Shown here: in pieces, positions 26,410 to 35,057 of the stretch
Numbering within the stretch: the first letter of the stretch is position 1
How the letters are laid out: every line of letters begins with the position of its first letter
Assembly (NCBI GenBank): GCA_965230375.1
Contig: CBDDKU010000024.1
Span: 1 to 64,000 of the forward strand
Direction: 5' to 3'
From: CBDDKU01 sp965230375
GTDB lineage: Bacteria > Bacteroidota > Bacteroidia > Flavobacteriales_D > Cryomorphaceae
Length of the DNA: 64,000 nucleotides
The notes under the pieces: generated by a model
Told to the model about the DNA's origin: nothing
The model's database searches: none
What the model saw: the letters and a program-made list of their open reading frames with translations, nothing else
Program-made: the position numbers and the translations under genes

Positions 26410-27660
26410 TTAAACCACTTTGGGGTAGTATAAAACGTGCTTTGTTACGGCTTCCGTTTGTGCCGATAGAGCCTGATTGTCTGATGTTTCAGCGAGCTCT
26501 GCTACTGAGCCATCTTTTCGCAAAATTAGTATCCCATCATAATCGCTGTTATAAGCGTGATTTTCAATGGTACCGAGCTGGAAAAAATATTCCAGTTCAT
26601 CGTCGCCAATTCCGTAGTGGGCCTTCGTTTTTTGCTTTAGATCGTAAACTGTCGCTTCAGCAAAAGGTTCTGATGAAAGGCGAACTTTTGGTAAACGCCT
26701 TGCTAGCAAGTCGGAGCAAAGGTTTGAGAGAATGCGATCGTCGTGCTCAGCCCAAACTTTGATGGCTCCCATGATGTCGAAGTCGTCGAGTTTCACGAAC
26801 ATCTTCAACACTTCAGGATTTTCCTGGAAGTCAGAAAGTCCAAATTCATTCTTCAGAAAATACAGCAGGGTAGGAGATCCGAATAATACATCTCCCTTTC
26901 GAGAGCAGTATTGAGCTCGACGTAGAATATTAATGAGAAGTCGCTCGGCAGAAACCACCGTTTTGTGAAGATAGACCTGCCAATACATGAGCCTTCTGGC
27001 CACGATAAATTTCTCGATGGAGTAGATGCCCTTCTCTTCTACCACCAGCTTGTCGTCACGTACGTCGAGCATTTTGATGATGCGTTGATTTCCGATTACT
27101 CCTTCCGAAACCCCCGTATAAAAGCTGTCTCTCGAGAGGTAATCGAGTCGATCCATGTCGAGCTGGCTGCTCACCAATTGATGCAGAAACTTTTTGTGAT
27201 AGGTTCCTTTGAAAATGGAGAGTGCTAAATCTAATCTTCCGTCAAACTCTTTGTTAAGGTCTTCAATCAAGAGCACCGAAAGACTTTCGTGACTTACGCT
27301 TTGCACCAAGGTGTATTCAAGGCTATGCGAGAAAGGCCCGTGACCTATGTCGTGAAGGAGTATGGCGATGAGAGCTCCTGTCCACTCTTCCTGATCTATT
27401 TCTACGCCCTTTTCCCGAAGAGCCGTGAGCGAAAGATACATGAGGTGCATAGCTCCAAGTGCATGGTGAAATCGGGTGTGATTGGCACCGGGATACACCA
27501 AATGAGACATGCCCACCTGTTTGATTCTTCTCAGGCGTTGAAAACAAGGGTGCGAAATGATATCAAAGATCAAGTCGTTGGGGACCGTAATGAACCCATA
27601 TACAGGGTCATTGAGTATCTTCCTTTTGTTAGATAATGCCACAGGTGATGAAAGCTCCAT
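26410..27660 (-). CDS. HD-domain phosphohydrolase (dGTPase-like)
   Basis: A 416-residue metal-dependent phosphohydrolase of the HD superfamily. The motif residues are HTRFHHALGAMHL (His65/66), LLHDIGHGPFSHSLE (His103, Asp104) and an Asp in SSQLDMDRLDYLSRDSFYTG, as in the YdhJ/SAMHD1-like group. These hydrolyse dNTPs or other nucleotides; the exact substrate is not clear. The C-terminal ~150 residues are less conserved. It heads the lpx gene series and a promoter with both consensus boxes lies upstream. Confidence 0.85.
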   Translation of the reverse strand: MELSSPVALSNKRKILNDPVYGFITVPNDLIFDIISHPCFQRLRRIKQVGMSHLVYPGANHTRFHHALGAMHLMYLSLTALREKGVEIDQEEWTGALIAILLHDIGHGPFSHSLEYTLVQSVSHESLSVLLIEDLNKEFDGRLDLALSIFKGTYHKKFLHQLVSSQLDMDRLDYLSRDSFYTGVSEGVIGNQRIIKMLDVRDDKLVVEEKGIYSIEKFIVARRLMYWQVYLHKTVVSAERLLINILRRAQYCSRKGDVLFGSPTLLYFLKNEFGLSDFQENPEVLKMFVKLDDFDIMGAIKVWAEHDDRILSNLCSDLLARRLPKVRLSSEPFAEATVYDLKQKTKAHYGIGDDELEYFFQLGTIENHAYNSDYDGILILRKDGSVAELAETSDNQALSAQTEAVTKHVLYYPKVV

Positions 27661-27711
27661 TTATTTCTGCAGCTCGGTATAATAAAGCCGGGCTATTTTT
27701 GTTAATTAGAT

Positions 27712-27744
27712 CAAAAGTAAGCGAATAATCAAACCTCTCAAAAA
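27712..27744 (-). promoter_or_regulatory. Bacteroidota-type promoter for the HD hydrolase/lpx cluster
   Basis: On the minus strand TTTTTG (complement of 27739-27744) and TACTTTTG (complement of 27712-27719) are separated by exactly 19 bases, matching the TTTG/TAnnTTTG pair bound by the primary sigma factor of this phylum. The predicted RNA start is about 45 bases before the HD gene's ATG. The -33 box lies 14 bases from the divergent porX start. Confidence 0.7.
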
Positions 27745-27757
27745 CCCAGTATCTACT

Positions 27758-29302
27758 ATGCCTTCAAAAATATTATGGGCCGATGATGAAATCGAATTGC
27801 TCAAGCCTCATGTCTTGTTTCTCCAAGACAAAGGTTTTGAAGTGACTACGGTAAACAATGGTCACGATGCAATAGACTCAGTCGATGAAGTTGACTACGA
27901 TATCATCTTCTTGGATGAGAATATGCCGGGGTTGTCAGGTTTGGAGACCCTCCAGCAAATAAAAGAGTCGAAGCCTGAGGTGCCCGTGGTGATGATTACC
28001 AAGAGCGAAGAGGAGTCGATTATGGAAGAAGCTATCGGTTCTAAGATTGCCGACTACCTGATCAAACCCGTAAACCCGAATCAAATTCTTCTGTCCATCA
28101 AGAAAAACCTTGATAACCGAAAGCTCATAAACGAGCAAACCAATTCGAAATATCAAGCTGCGTTCCGTGAAATTGGACTTTCGTTGGGTGACCGCTTGGA
28201 TGCAGAAGAATGGATGGAAGTCTATAAAAAACTCACCTTCTGGGAGTTGGAGTTAGACTCGGGAAGTGATGGGGTCATGGAAGAGATTCTGACCATGCAA
28301 AAGACCGAAGCCAATAGCAGCTTTTCAAAGTACGTCAGTAAATCATATGTAGACTGGCTCCATGACATCGGAGACACACCATTGATGTCCCATCAGGTTT
28401 TTAAGAAGAAAGTTGCACCAGAAATTGGTAGCAAACCCCTGTTCCTAATCATGATCGATAATCTGCGATACGATCAGTGGAAAGTCATTCAACCTTCGAT
28501 TAACGAGCATTTCAGAACAGACCATGAGGAGATGTATATGAGCATTCTCCCAACTGCCACCCAATATGCGCGTAATGCCTTTTTCGCCGGACTGATGCCT
28601 AGTGAGATCCAAAAGCTTCACCCCAATTATTGGAAAGATGATCACGAAGAAGGAGGAAAGAATCTATTCGAAGAAGAGCTTTTGATGGCGCAGCTAAAAA
28701 GGCTTGGCAAGGACATAAAGGCCAGTTATACGAAGGTGACCAGGCTAGAGCAAGGTCGCAAGCTGGTTGATAGTATTTCGAATATGATGACCAACGAGCT
28801 CAATGTGATTGTCTACAACTTTGTCGATATGCTTTCGCATGCCCGTACTGATATGGAAGTGATAAAAGAACTAGCCGACGATGCATCTGCGTATAGATCA
28901 TTGACCAAGAGTTGGTTCGATCATTCACCCTTAAAATCCATTCTCGAAAAAGTTGCCGAATATGGAGGAAGGCTTGTGGTTACGACAGATCACGGTACCA
29001 TCCAGGTTACCGACCCGCTCAAGGTGGTAGGTGATCGAAACACGAGTACCAACCTACGCTACAAACAGGGTAGGAACTTGAATTACAATCCTAAAGAAGT
29101 GTTTGCGATCACCAAGCCTGAAGAGGCTTTTCTACCGAAGTCTAATGTGAGCACCGCTTATATCTTTGCACCGGAGAGTGGCTACTTTGTCTATCCAAAC
29201 AACTACAATCATTTCATGAAATTCTATAAGGATACTTTCCAGCACGGTGGGATTTCGCTCGAAGAAATGTTAATCCCCTTTGCAGTTCTCAGTCCGAAAT
29301 AA
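27758..29302 (+). CDS. porX: T9SS response regulator PorX with PglZ phosphatase domain
   Basis: A 514-residue two-domain protein. The receiver domain (1-120) has the acidic pair Asp9/Asp10, the phospho-acceptor Asp53 (DIIFLDENMPGLSG), Thr81 and Lys103. A helical linker leads to a PglZ/alkaline-phosphatase-like domain (about 220-514) with PLFLIMIDNLRYDQWKV, THTTQ-like threonine region TATQYARNAFFAGLMPSE-type residues, and VVTTDHGTIQVTDPL. PorX is activated by the sensor PorY and is needed for T9SS function; the phosphatase domain cleaves oligonucleotide-type phosphodiesters in studied species. Its presence matches the T9SS cargo genes in this window. It overlaps tsaE by one base. Confidence 0.93.
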   Translation: MPSKILWADDEIELLKPHVLFLQDKGFEVTTVNNGHDAIDSVDEVDYDIIFLDENMPGLSGLETLQQIKESKPEVPVVMITKSEEESIMEEAIGSKIADYLIKPVNPNQILLSIKKNLDNRKLINEQTNSKYQAAFREIGLSLGDRLDAEEWMEVYKKLTFWELELDSGSDGVMEEILTMQKTEANSSFSKYVSKSYVDWLHDIGDTPLMSHQVFKKKVAPEIGSKPLFLIMIDNLRYDQWKVIQPSINEHFRTDHEEMYMSILPTATQYARNAFFAGLMPSEIQKLHPNYWKDDHEEGGKNLFEEELLMAQLKRLGKDIKASYTKVTRLEQGRKLVDSISNMMTNELNVIVYNFVDMLSHARTDMEVIKELADDASAYRSLTKSWFDHSPLKSILEKVAEYGGRLVVTTDHGTIQVTDPLKVVGDRNTSTNLRYKQGRNLNYNPKEVFAITKPEEAFLPKSNVSTAYIFAPESGYFVYPNNYNHFMKFYKDTFQHGGISLEEMLIPFAVLSPK

Positions 29303-29718
29303 TGGAGATTCGCGTAGATTCAATCGATGAGCTACCTAAAGTGGCCAGAGAAATAATTCGTGCATCAGAAGAAAATCGCTTGTTTGCGTTTTACGGTGAG
29401 ATGGGCGCGGGAAAAACGACTTTGATTCTTGAGATATTGAAGGCCCTTGGCGTAGAAGGAGAGGGTAGCAGCCCGACCTTTAGCATTGTCAATGAATATG
29501 CCAGCCCAATAGGGCCGGTATATCACTTCGATTTTTATCGAATTGATTCCATCGAAGAAGTATACGATTTTGGGTATGAAGAGTATTTGTACTCAGGAAG
29601 TTATTGCTTTATGGAGTGGCCGGAAAAAATCGCCGAGTTACTTCCAGAAAAAGTAGTCCAAGTCCATATTTTAGATGAAGGGGAGAGTCGTAAAATCACT
29701 TTGGATTTCCCTTCTTGA
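29302..29718 (+). CDS. tsaE: tRNA threonylcarbamoyladenosine synthesis ATPase TsaE
   Basis: A 138-residue ATPase required for the t6A modification at position 37 of ANN-decoding tRNAs, working with TsaB and TsaD. Walker A is FYGEMGAGKTTLILEIL (about 34-47); SSPTFSIVNEY and VYHFDFYRI are the family's hallmarks, with CFMEWPEKIAELLP in the C-terminal part. The start overlaps the porX stop (TAATG), a gene pair common in Bacteroidota. Confidence 0.95.
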   Translation: MEIRVDSIDELPKVAREIIRASEENRLFAFYGEMGAGKTTLILEILKALGVEGEGSSPTFSIVNEYASPIGPVYHFDFYRIDSIEEVYDFGYEEYLYSGSYCFMEWPEKIAELLPEKVVQVHILDEGESRKITLDFPS

Positions 29719-29762
29719 AATGCTTTTAGTATTTTCAATCCCGCAAGGAAATTAGCAGTCGG

Positions 29763-30983
29763 ATGATAAGCTCAAAAGAAGCGCTGAAAGCATTGGCGCG
29801 TCAAGCCTCTCTGCAACCACAAGAAGAACTCTTGGAAGTAGGCAAGAAAGGCAAAAATCTTCAACTTGGGATTCCAAAAGAAACGTCTTACCAAGAAAAT
29901 CGGGTAGCCTTAGTGCCTGACGCTGTTTCTGTATTGGTTAGTAACGGTCATGAAGTGGTGATAGAAACCGAAGCTGGAAAGAACGCCGGCTATGACGACC
30001 GACTCTACAGCGAAGCCGGAGCTAAGATCGCCTATGATCGGAAAGAAGCTTTTCAATGCGATATAGTCTTGAAAGTAGCCCCACCTAGCACTGATGAAAT
30101 TGCGATGATGGGACACAAGCAGACTCTTTTCTCTGCCTTGCAGTTGAGCGTCCAGCCGAGAGATACGCTCAAGCAACTGATGCGCAAGAAGATTTCGGCC
30201 ATAGCCTGGGATTATGTGCAAGACGAAGAAAGAAAGTTTCCCGTGGTTAGGGCCATGGGAGAGATTGCTGGAAATGCATCGATCATCGTCGCTGCCGAAT
30301 ATTTGAGCCGAAACCGTGGCGGCCAAGGCCTCATGCTCGGTGGTATATCGGGTGTGGCCCCTTCAGAAGTGGTGATCATTGGTGCTGGTACGGTTGCCGA
30401 ATACGCTTGTAGAGCAGCACTCGGATTTGGAGCTGTGGTCAAGGTATTCGACTTTTCCATTTACAAGCTTCGCAGACTACAAAACGATCTGGGGCAACGG
30501 CTTTTTACATCAGTAATCCAACCTGAAGAGCTCAAGCGTGCACTCCGCACCGCTGACGTGGCCATAGGAGCATTGCGAAGTGTTGATGGTAGAACACCAA
30601 CAGTCGTGACCGAAGCCATGGTTCAAGAAATGAAAGAAGGCTCTGTTGTTGTGGATGTCTGTGCCGATCAAGGTGGATGCTTTGAAACATCAGTCGCTAC
30701 AAACCATACCCATCCTACTTTCGTGAAGCACGGGGTTGTACACTACTGTGTTCCCAATATTGCTTCTCGCGTATCCAAAACAGCTTCCATGGCTTTGAGC
30801 AATATCTTTACCCCCTTGCTTTTAAATATTGGAAAGCACGGTGGATGTTCGAGCCTAATCAAGGATGACCCAGGATTCAGACATGGTGTTTACTTATACA
30901 ATGGTACGCTCACCAATGAATCACTCGGTGAAGTATTCAATTTGCCTTACAAGGACATAGACCTTTTATTTGCTGCCTTTTAA
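29763..30983 (+). CDS. ald: alanine dehydrogenase
   Basis: A 406-residue NAD-dependent enzyme interconverting alanine with pyruvate and ammonia. After a ~35-residue N-terminal extension usual for Bacteroidota it has LGIPKETSYQENRVALVPDA (Arg and Lys of the substrate site), the NAD fold VVIIGAGTVAEYACRAALGF and HYCVPNIASRVSKTASMALS. A specific NADP-transhydrogenase alternative is unlikely as no membrane segment is present. It begins 44 bases after tsaE and overlaps the next gene by one base. Confidence 0.92.
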   Translation: MISSKEALKALARQASLQPQEELLEVGKKGKNLQLGIPKETSYQENRVALVPDAVSVLVSNGHEVVIETEAGKNAGYDDRLYSEAGAKIAYDRKEAFQCDIVLKVAPPSTDEIAMMGHKQTLFSALQLSVQPRDTLKQLMRKKISAIAWDYVQDEERKFPVVRAMGEIAGNASIIVAAEYLSRNRGGQGLMLGGISGVAPSEVVIIGAGTVAEYACRAALGFGAVVKVFDFSIYKLRRLQNDLGQRLFTSVIQPEELKRALRTADVAIGALRSVDGRTPTVVTEAMVQEMKEGSVVVDVCADQGGCFETSVATNHTHPTFVKHGVVHYCVPNIASRVSKTASMALSNIFTPLLLNIGKHGGCSSLIKDDPGFRHGVYLYNGTLTNESLGEVFNLPYKDIDLLFAAF

Positions 30984-31381
30984 TGACTTTCAAAAGAAGA
31001 CTAACCCTATACATATTCGGCGTACTGATAGGTACAGCCTTCGTTGCAGTGTTCTTCAACGGCCGGACGAATGTGCTCACTGATTGGATGCCGAATAATC
31101 GAGTTTTATCAAACTTGAGCGACTTCCCCGGATCCATTTCAACTAAAGCTCAGTGCCAATTAGATTGTTTCGAAATTTCAGAGGAAGAATTAGATCTCTT
31201 GAAAGCAGAAGGAGATGTCGACTTCTCTAAAAGCCACACCAATACTACGCCTCGGATGTACGTCGTTTCTAATGATGCGGCTGTCGGTTTGGCTACAATG
31301 AAGTTCGAAATAGCCGACTCAGCTACCGTTTTGATTGATGTAGCCGTTGAGAATCTGGACAAGGATTGCGCTTGCGAGTGA
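30983..31381 (+). CDS. small membrane-anchored protein, DUF4258-like
   Basis: A 132-residue protein with one N-terminal membrane helix (about 7-26, TLYIFGVLIGTAFVAVFFNG), then DWMPNNRVLSNLSDF and a soluble domain with GDVDFSKSHTN and a Cys pair near the C-terminus (DKDCACE). Flavobacteria often carry such a protein directly after alanine dehydrogenase; I recall it as DUF4258-like. The function is unknown. TAATG overlap with ald shows coupled translation. Confidence 0.7.
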   Translation: MTFKRRLTLYIFGVLIGTAFVAVFFNGRTNVLTDWMPNNRVLSNLSDFPGSISTKAQCQLDCFEISEEELDLLKAEGDVDFSKSHTNTTPRMYVVSNDAAVGLATMKFEIADSATVLIDVAVENLDKDCACE

Positions 31382-31460
31382 GTTAAATGCTTCACCTCCT
31401 TCACTAGCTCACTACAAGTCAGGCTTATGACTCTCAGGAAGTGCTCAGTTTGGCCAAAGT

Positions 31461-31479
31461 CCTGACTGAAAACGTCAGG
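31461..31479. terminator. hairpin between convergent genes
   Basis: CCTGAC (31461-31466) and GTCAGG (31474-31479) form a 6-bp stem with a 7-base loop in the gap between two converging genes. There is no clear T-run on either side, so its role as a terminator is uncertain. Confidence 0.35.
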
Positions 31480-31484
31480 GTGAT

Positions 31485-32720
31485 TTACTCGAGCTTCCTG
31501 CGCTTCAATTCCGAAATAATCAAGTTTAATTCTCTGCTGGTTTGTCCAGCAACCGATGTGTTTTCTTCAGCCCTTCTAATGAGGTAGGGCATCACTTCCC
31601 TTATGGGTCCATACGGTACGTACTTTGCCACATTATAGCCAGCATGACTCAGGTTGAAGCTGATGTGGTCACTCATTCCATATAGCTGTGCAAAATAAAT
31701 GTGCGGGTGCTTCAAAGGCATATTGCGCTGGATCATTTCTTCAGCCAATAGTTTTGAGCTGTGCTCATTATGTGTACCACAGCAAAGACCCATAGAAGCA
31801 ATGTGGTCTAGTGCATAAGCCACAGCGAGATCGAAGTCGCGGTCTGTGCTAGCCTTGTCAGGCTGGATAGGAGATGGATAGCCTCGCTCAATAGCGCGCG
31901 CTCGTTCCTTTTCCATGTAGGCCCCTCTTACCACCTTTACAGCATAAATCACACCTTTTTGCTTACAAATGGCATGGGCTTCTTTTAAATGAGCCAGTCT
32001 GTCATGACGGTACATCTGAAGCGTGTTGTACACGATTGGCCTTTTGTTGTTGTACTTTGCGATCATTTCCATCGCCAAGTCATCTATTGCAGGCTGAATC
32101 CAAGATTCTTCAGCGTCAATCAAAATAGGTGTGTCACCTTCATATGCTAGCTTACAGAGGTGATTGACTCTATCCTTTAACTTGGTATATGATTCCTTTT
32201 CTTTTGAGGAAAGTTCTTTTTTGTCACTGATTTTTTCGAGAAGACTATTGCTCTCAAGTCCAGAGATTTTAAAAACACAAAACGGAATATGCTTGTTTCC
32301 ACTGGCAGTCTGCAGGGTAAGGATGAGCTCATCAAAGGCCGCCTGGAAATCTGCTTCAGAGTCTTTTCCTTCCACACTGTAGTCGAGTATGGTGCCTATG
32401 CCGTATTTGTCCAGTACCTTGGTGGTATCAGCACATTCGGGAATAGATTCTCCACCGCAAAACTGATTGAATATGGTAGCTCTGATCAACCCTTTTACTG
32501 GAAGGTGGAGAGCTAGTACAGCGTTAGTTGCATACTTACCGAGCATCATCATGGACTTATTGGCCAGCATTTTAAAAAGGAACTTTGCCTTTTTTAGGTC
32601 GCTGTTAGACTTACTGGAGAATGCAACTTCAGTATTCTTAAAAGATAAAGATGATGCGGCTTTACTGTGTTTCTGATCTGTACTTTCAGTCATCATTTTC
32701 TTTCTCAAAAAAGCAATCAT
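31485..32720 (-). CDS. proline dehydrogenase (monofunctional)
   Basis: A 411-residue FAD enzyme that oxidises proline to pyrroline-5-carboxylate. It has the (beta-alpha)8-barrel motifs VLDYSVEGKDSEADF, ILIDAEESWIQPAIDDL, VYNTLQMYRHDRLAHL, KVVRGAYMEKERARAI and the C-terminal YVPYGPIREVMPYLIRRAEE with its substrate-binding arginines. It lacks the dehydrogenase half of PutA. Met10 (32693) is an alternative start. It is divergent from aroB with only 31 bases between them, so their promoters must overlap. Confidence 0.92.
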   Translation of the reverse strand: MIAFLRKKMMTESTDQKHSKAASSLSFKNTEVAFSSKSNSDLKKAKFLFKMLANKSMMMLGKYATNAVLALHLPVKGLIRATIFNQFCGGESIPECADTTKVLDKYGIGTILDYSVEGKDSEADFQAAFDELILTLQTASGNKHIPFCVFKISGLESNSLLEKISDKKELSSKEKESYTKLKDRVNHLCKLAYEGDTPILIDAEESWIQPAIDDLAMEMIAKYNNKRPIVYNTLQMYRHDRLAHLKEAHAICKQKGVIYAVKVVRGAYMEKERARAIERGYPSPIQPDKASTDRDFDLAVAYALDHIASMGLCCGTHNEHSSKLLAEEMIQRNMPLKHPHIYFAQLYGMSDHISFNLSHAGYNVAKYVPYGPIREVMPYLIRRAEENTSVAGQTSRELNLIISELKRRKLE

Positions 32721-32751
32721 ATCTTAGCCAACCACATCTTCACAATCCTAC

Positions 32752-33846
32752 ATGGCAGAAATAGACTTAGAAAGAGTAAAGACTGATGGCTACGAAGTAG
32801 TGGTCGGACGTCATAGTCTGGCAAACCTTGCCGAGCTGCTTTCTTCCGACTTATACTCGGGGGTGAAGATATTCATTTTAGCGGATGAAAATACACTTCA
32901 GGCCTGCATGCCTGTCCTTATGGGGAAGGTGCCCCAGCTCAGTGAAGCCGAAGTCGTGGAAGTCTCTGCAGGAGAAGAATCTAAAGACTTGGAAGTGTGT
33001 GCTCAAATTTGGTCGGCACTTGGAGAATTGGGGGGTGATCGGTCTTCTATCGTAATAAATTTGGGTGGAGGTGTTGTCAGTGATTTAGGTGGATTCATTG
33101 CCGGAGCATTCAAACGCGGTATAAGATTTATTAATGTACCAACTTCACTTTTAGCTCAGGTGGATGCGTCGATAGGCGGAAAAGTAGGAGTGAATCTGGG
33201 ACGCTTCAAGAATGAAGTCGGGCTTTTCAGAAACCCCGAATCAGTTTTTGTAGATCCTGAATTTTTGAAGTCACTACCTCGAAATCAACTTCTTTCGGGA
33301 TTTGCTGAGATGATAAAACATGCGCTTATCAGTGATCCGCAATATTGGGAAGATTTAAAGATGGTTTCATTTTATGACTTAGAGTCCTTGGATGCATCCA
33401 TCTTACATAGCATTCGGATCAAGAACCAGATCGTAACCAGCGACCCTTTCGAATCGGGAAGGAGAAAGCTTTTGAACTTTGGTCACACCATCGGCCACGC
33501 GGTAGAGTCTAATTCATTCGAAGGTGATTCAAGAGCGCTTCTCCACGGTGAAGCCGTAGCCCTGGGCATGGTTTGTGAGTCATACATTTCAAATAAACTC
33601 GGCTTGCTATCGAAAGAAGAACTAAACGATATTGCAAGCTTTATTTTCAGCCATTACTCAAAGATTAAGATAGACGAGCTGAAGATCCATCGCATTTTAG
33701 AACTTATAAAGCACGATAAGAAGAACGTTGATGGAGAAATTAGGATGACTCTAATCAACGGGATTGGAGATGGTGTCTACGATGAGAAAATAGGAGTGGA
33801 CTTAATTGTTGAATCGCTCTACTATTACGAGAGATGGGCCAATTAA
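32752..33846 (+). CDS. aroB: 3-dehydroquinate synthase
   Basis: A 364-residue NAD- and metal-dependent enzyme of the shikimate pathway, converting DAHP to 3-dehydroquinate. It has VINLGGGVVSDLGGFIAGAF, the RFINVPTSLLAQVDASIGGK substrate strand, NFGHTIGHAVESNS and HGEAVALGMV with metal-binding His. Length is normal. Its end overlaps aroA by 13 bases, so the two shikimate enzymes are translated together. Confidence 0.95.
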   Translation: MAEIDLERVKTDGYEVVVGRHSLANLAELLSSDLYSGVKIFILADENTLQACMPVLMGKVPQLSEAEVVEVSAGEESKDLEVCAQIWSALGELGGDRSSIVINLGGGVVSDLGGFIAGAFKRGIRFINVPTSLLAQVDASIGGKVGVNLGRFKNEVGLFRNPESVFVDPEFLKSLPRNQLLSGFAEMIKHALISDPQYWEDLKMVSFYDLESLDASILHSIRIKNQIVTSDPFESGRRKLLNFGHTIGHAVESNSFEGDSRALLHGEAVALGMVCESYISNKLGLLSKEELNDIASFIFSHYSKIKIDELKIHRILELIKHDKKNVDGEIRMTLINGIGDGVYDEKIGVDLIVESLYYYERWAN

Positions 33847-35057
33847 GCCTTTCGGCACCTAAGCATTTTTCGAGTTGCCCCGAAGTTGAAATTCCAGCTT
33901 CGAAAAGCATAAGCAATCGCTTGCTGATTATCAGAGCGCTCGCGAATGAGCAGATTGTGATCCAGAATTTGAGTAGAGCCAACGATACTGTATTGCTCGA
34001 AACCTTTTTGAATGCTAAAAGTGAAGAAAAATGGGCGGGCGATGCCGGCACGGTTATGCGGTTCGGAACAGCTTGGGCGGCAGCTACTCCAGGAAGGCAT
34101 ATTCTCGCTGGTACCGCACGCATGGCTCAACGACCTATTGGGCCGCTTGTAGATGCATTGCGAGCCATGGGTGCTGAAATCGCGTATCTGAAAAAAGAAG
34201 GATATCCGCCCCTGCAAGTTAACGGCCAAGCGTTGAAAGGCGGTTCTATTCGCTTGACACAAAACCTGAGCAGCCAGTTTATCACGGCTCTTTTACTCAT
34301 AGCTCCTTCCTGCCTGTCTGAGCTGGAACTTATTCTTCCCGAAAATCAAGTGTCACGACCCTATATCGATATGACGATTGAACTGATGCGAAAAGCGGGG
34401 GTGAACGTTGATGTCGAAGAAAATAATATTCGAGTTCTTCCACAGGAATACTCGGCATCTATGTTTGACGTAGAAGGAGACTGGACCGGAGCATCCTATT
34501 TCTATGCCATTTTTGCTCTTGGCTCGTGGTCGCAAATGCGAATTCGGAGTTTGTCTGAAGAGAGCTTGCAAGGCGACTCGATTCTGGCGCCAATGATGGA
34601 GGCGTTTGGAGTGGTGACAACTTTTGATGATGAAGGTGCCCTACTCAAAAAGGGAGCTGTATCAAGCCATATGAAGATTGATTTTACCGCATGCCCCGAT
34701 TTAGCTCAGACCATCATTGTCCTTGCCGCTGTGCTCGGAATTAAAGGGCACTTTACAGGCTTGGGCACACTTCGGATAAAGGAGACGGACAGAATCAAGG
34801 CTCTGGAGAAGGAGTTGGGAAAATATGGTGTCGAAATCTCAGCTGGTCAATCCGAAATTAGATTAAAATCTGGTATCAAGGATCGTGGAGTAAAACAGAT
34901 ATCCACGTACGATGATCACCGTATGGCTATGGCCTTTGCACCCTTGGCTTTAGCAACAGATGGTGTGACTTTTGATGATGCCAGCGTAGTCTCGAAGTCC
35001 TTCCCTGATTTTTGGCGTCAGCTCGAGAGACTTCAGTTTTTTGTATCTAAAACTTGA
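33834..35057 (+). CDS. aroA: 5-enolpyruvylshikimate-3-phosphate synthase
   Basis: A 407-residue enzyme that joins shikimate-3-phosphate and phosphoenolpyruvate. It has EIPASKSISNRLLIIRALAN, GDAGTVMRF, an RPIGPLVDALRAMGA segment, SSQFITALLLIAP, the KETDRIKALEKELGKYGVEI loop and STYDDHRMAMAFAPLAL. All usual active-site blocks are present; the sequence is slightly shorter than the ~430 residues of E. coli, typical for Bacteroidota. The last 11 bases overlap the convergent HhH gene. Confidence 0.95.
   Translation: MGQLSLSAPKHFSSCPEVEIPASKSISNRLLIIRALANEQIVIQNLSRANDTVLLETFLNAKSEEKWAGDAGTVMRFGTAWAAATPGRHILAGTARMAQRPIGPLVDALRAMGAEIAYLKKEGYPPLQVNGQALKGGSIRLTQNLSSQFITALLLIAPSCLSELELILPENQVSRPYIDMTIELMRKAGVNVDVEENNIRVLPQEYSASMFDVEGDWTGASYFYAIFALGSWSQMRIRSLSEESLQGDSILAPMMEAFGVVTTFDDEGALLKKGAVSSHMKIDFTACPDLAQTIIVLAAVLGIKGHFTGLGTLRIKETDRIKALEKELGKYGVEISAGQSEIRLKSGIKDRGVKQISTYDDHRMAMAFAPLALATDGVTFDDASVVSKSFPDFWRQLERLQFFVSKT

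Noticed and set aside
31382..31484. Strong bidirectional terminator between converging genes
   Set aside because: Only a 6-bp stem without a T-run is present, so it was kept as a low-confidence hairpin.
32164..32676. Plus-strand frames opposite proline dehydrogenase
   Set aside because: They lie fully antisense to a gene with clear catalytic motifs.
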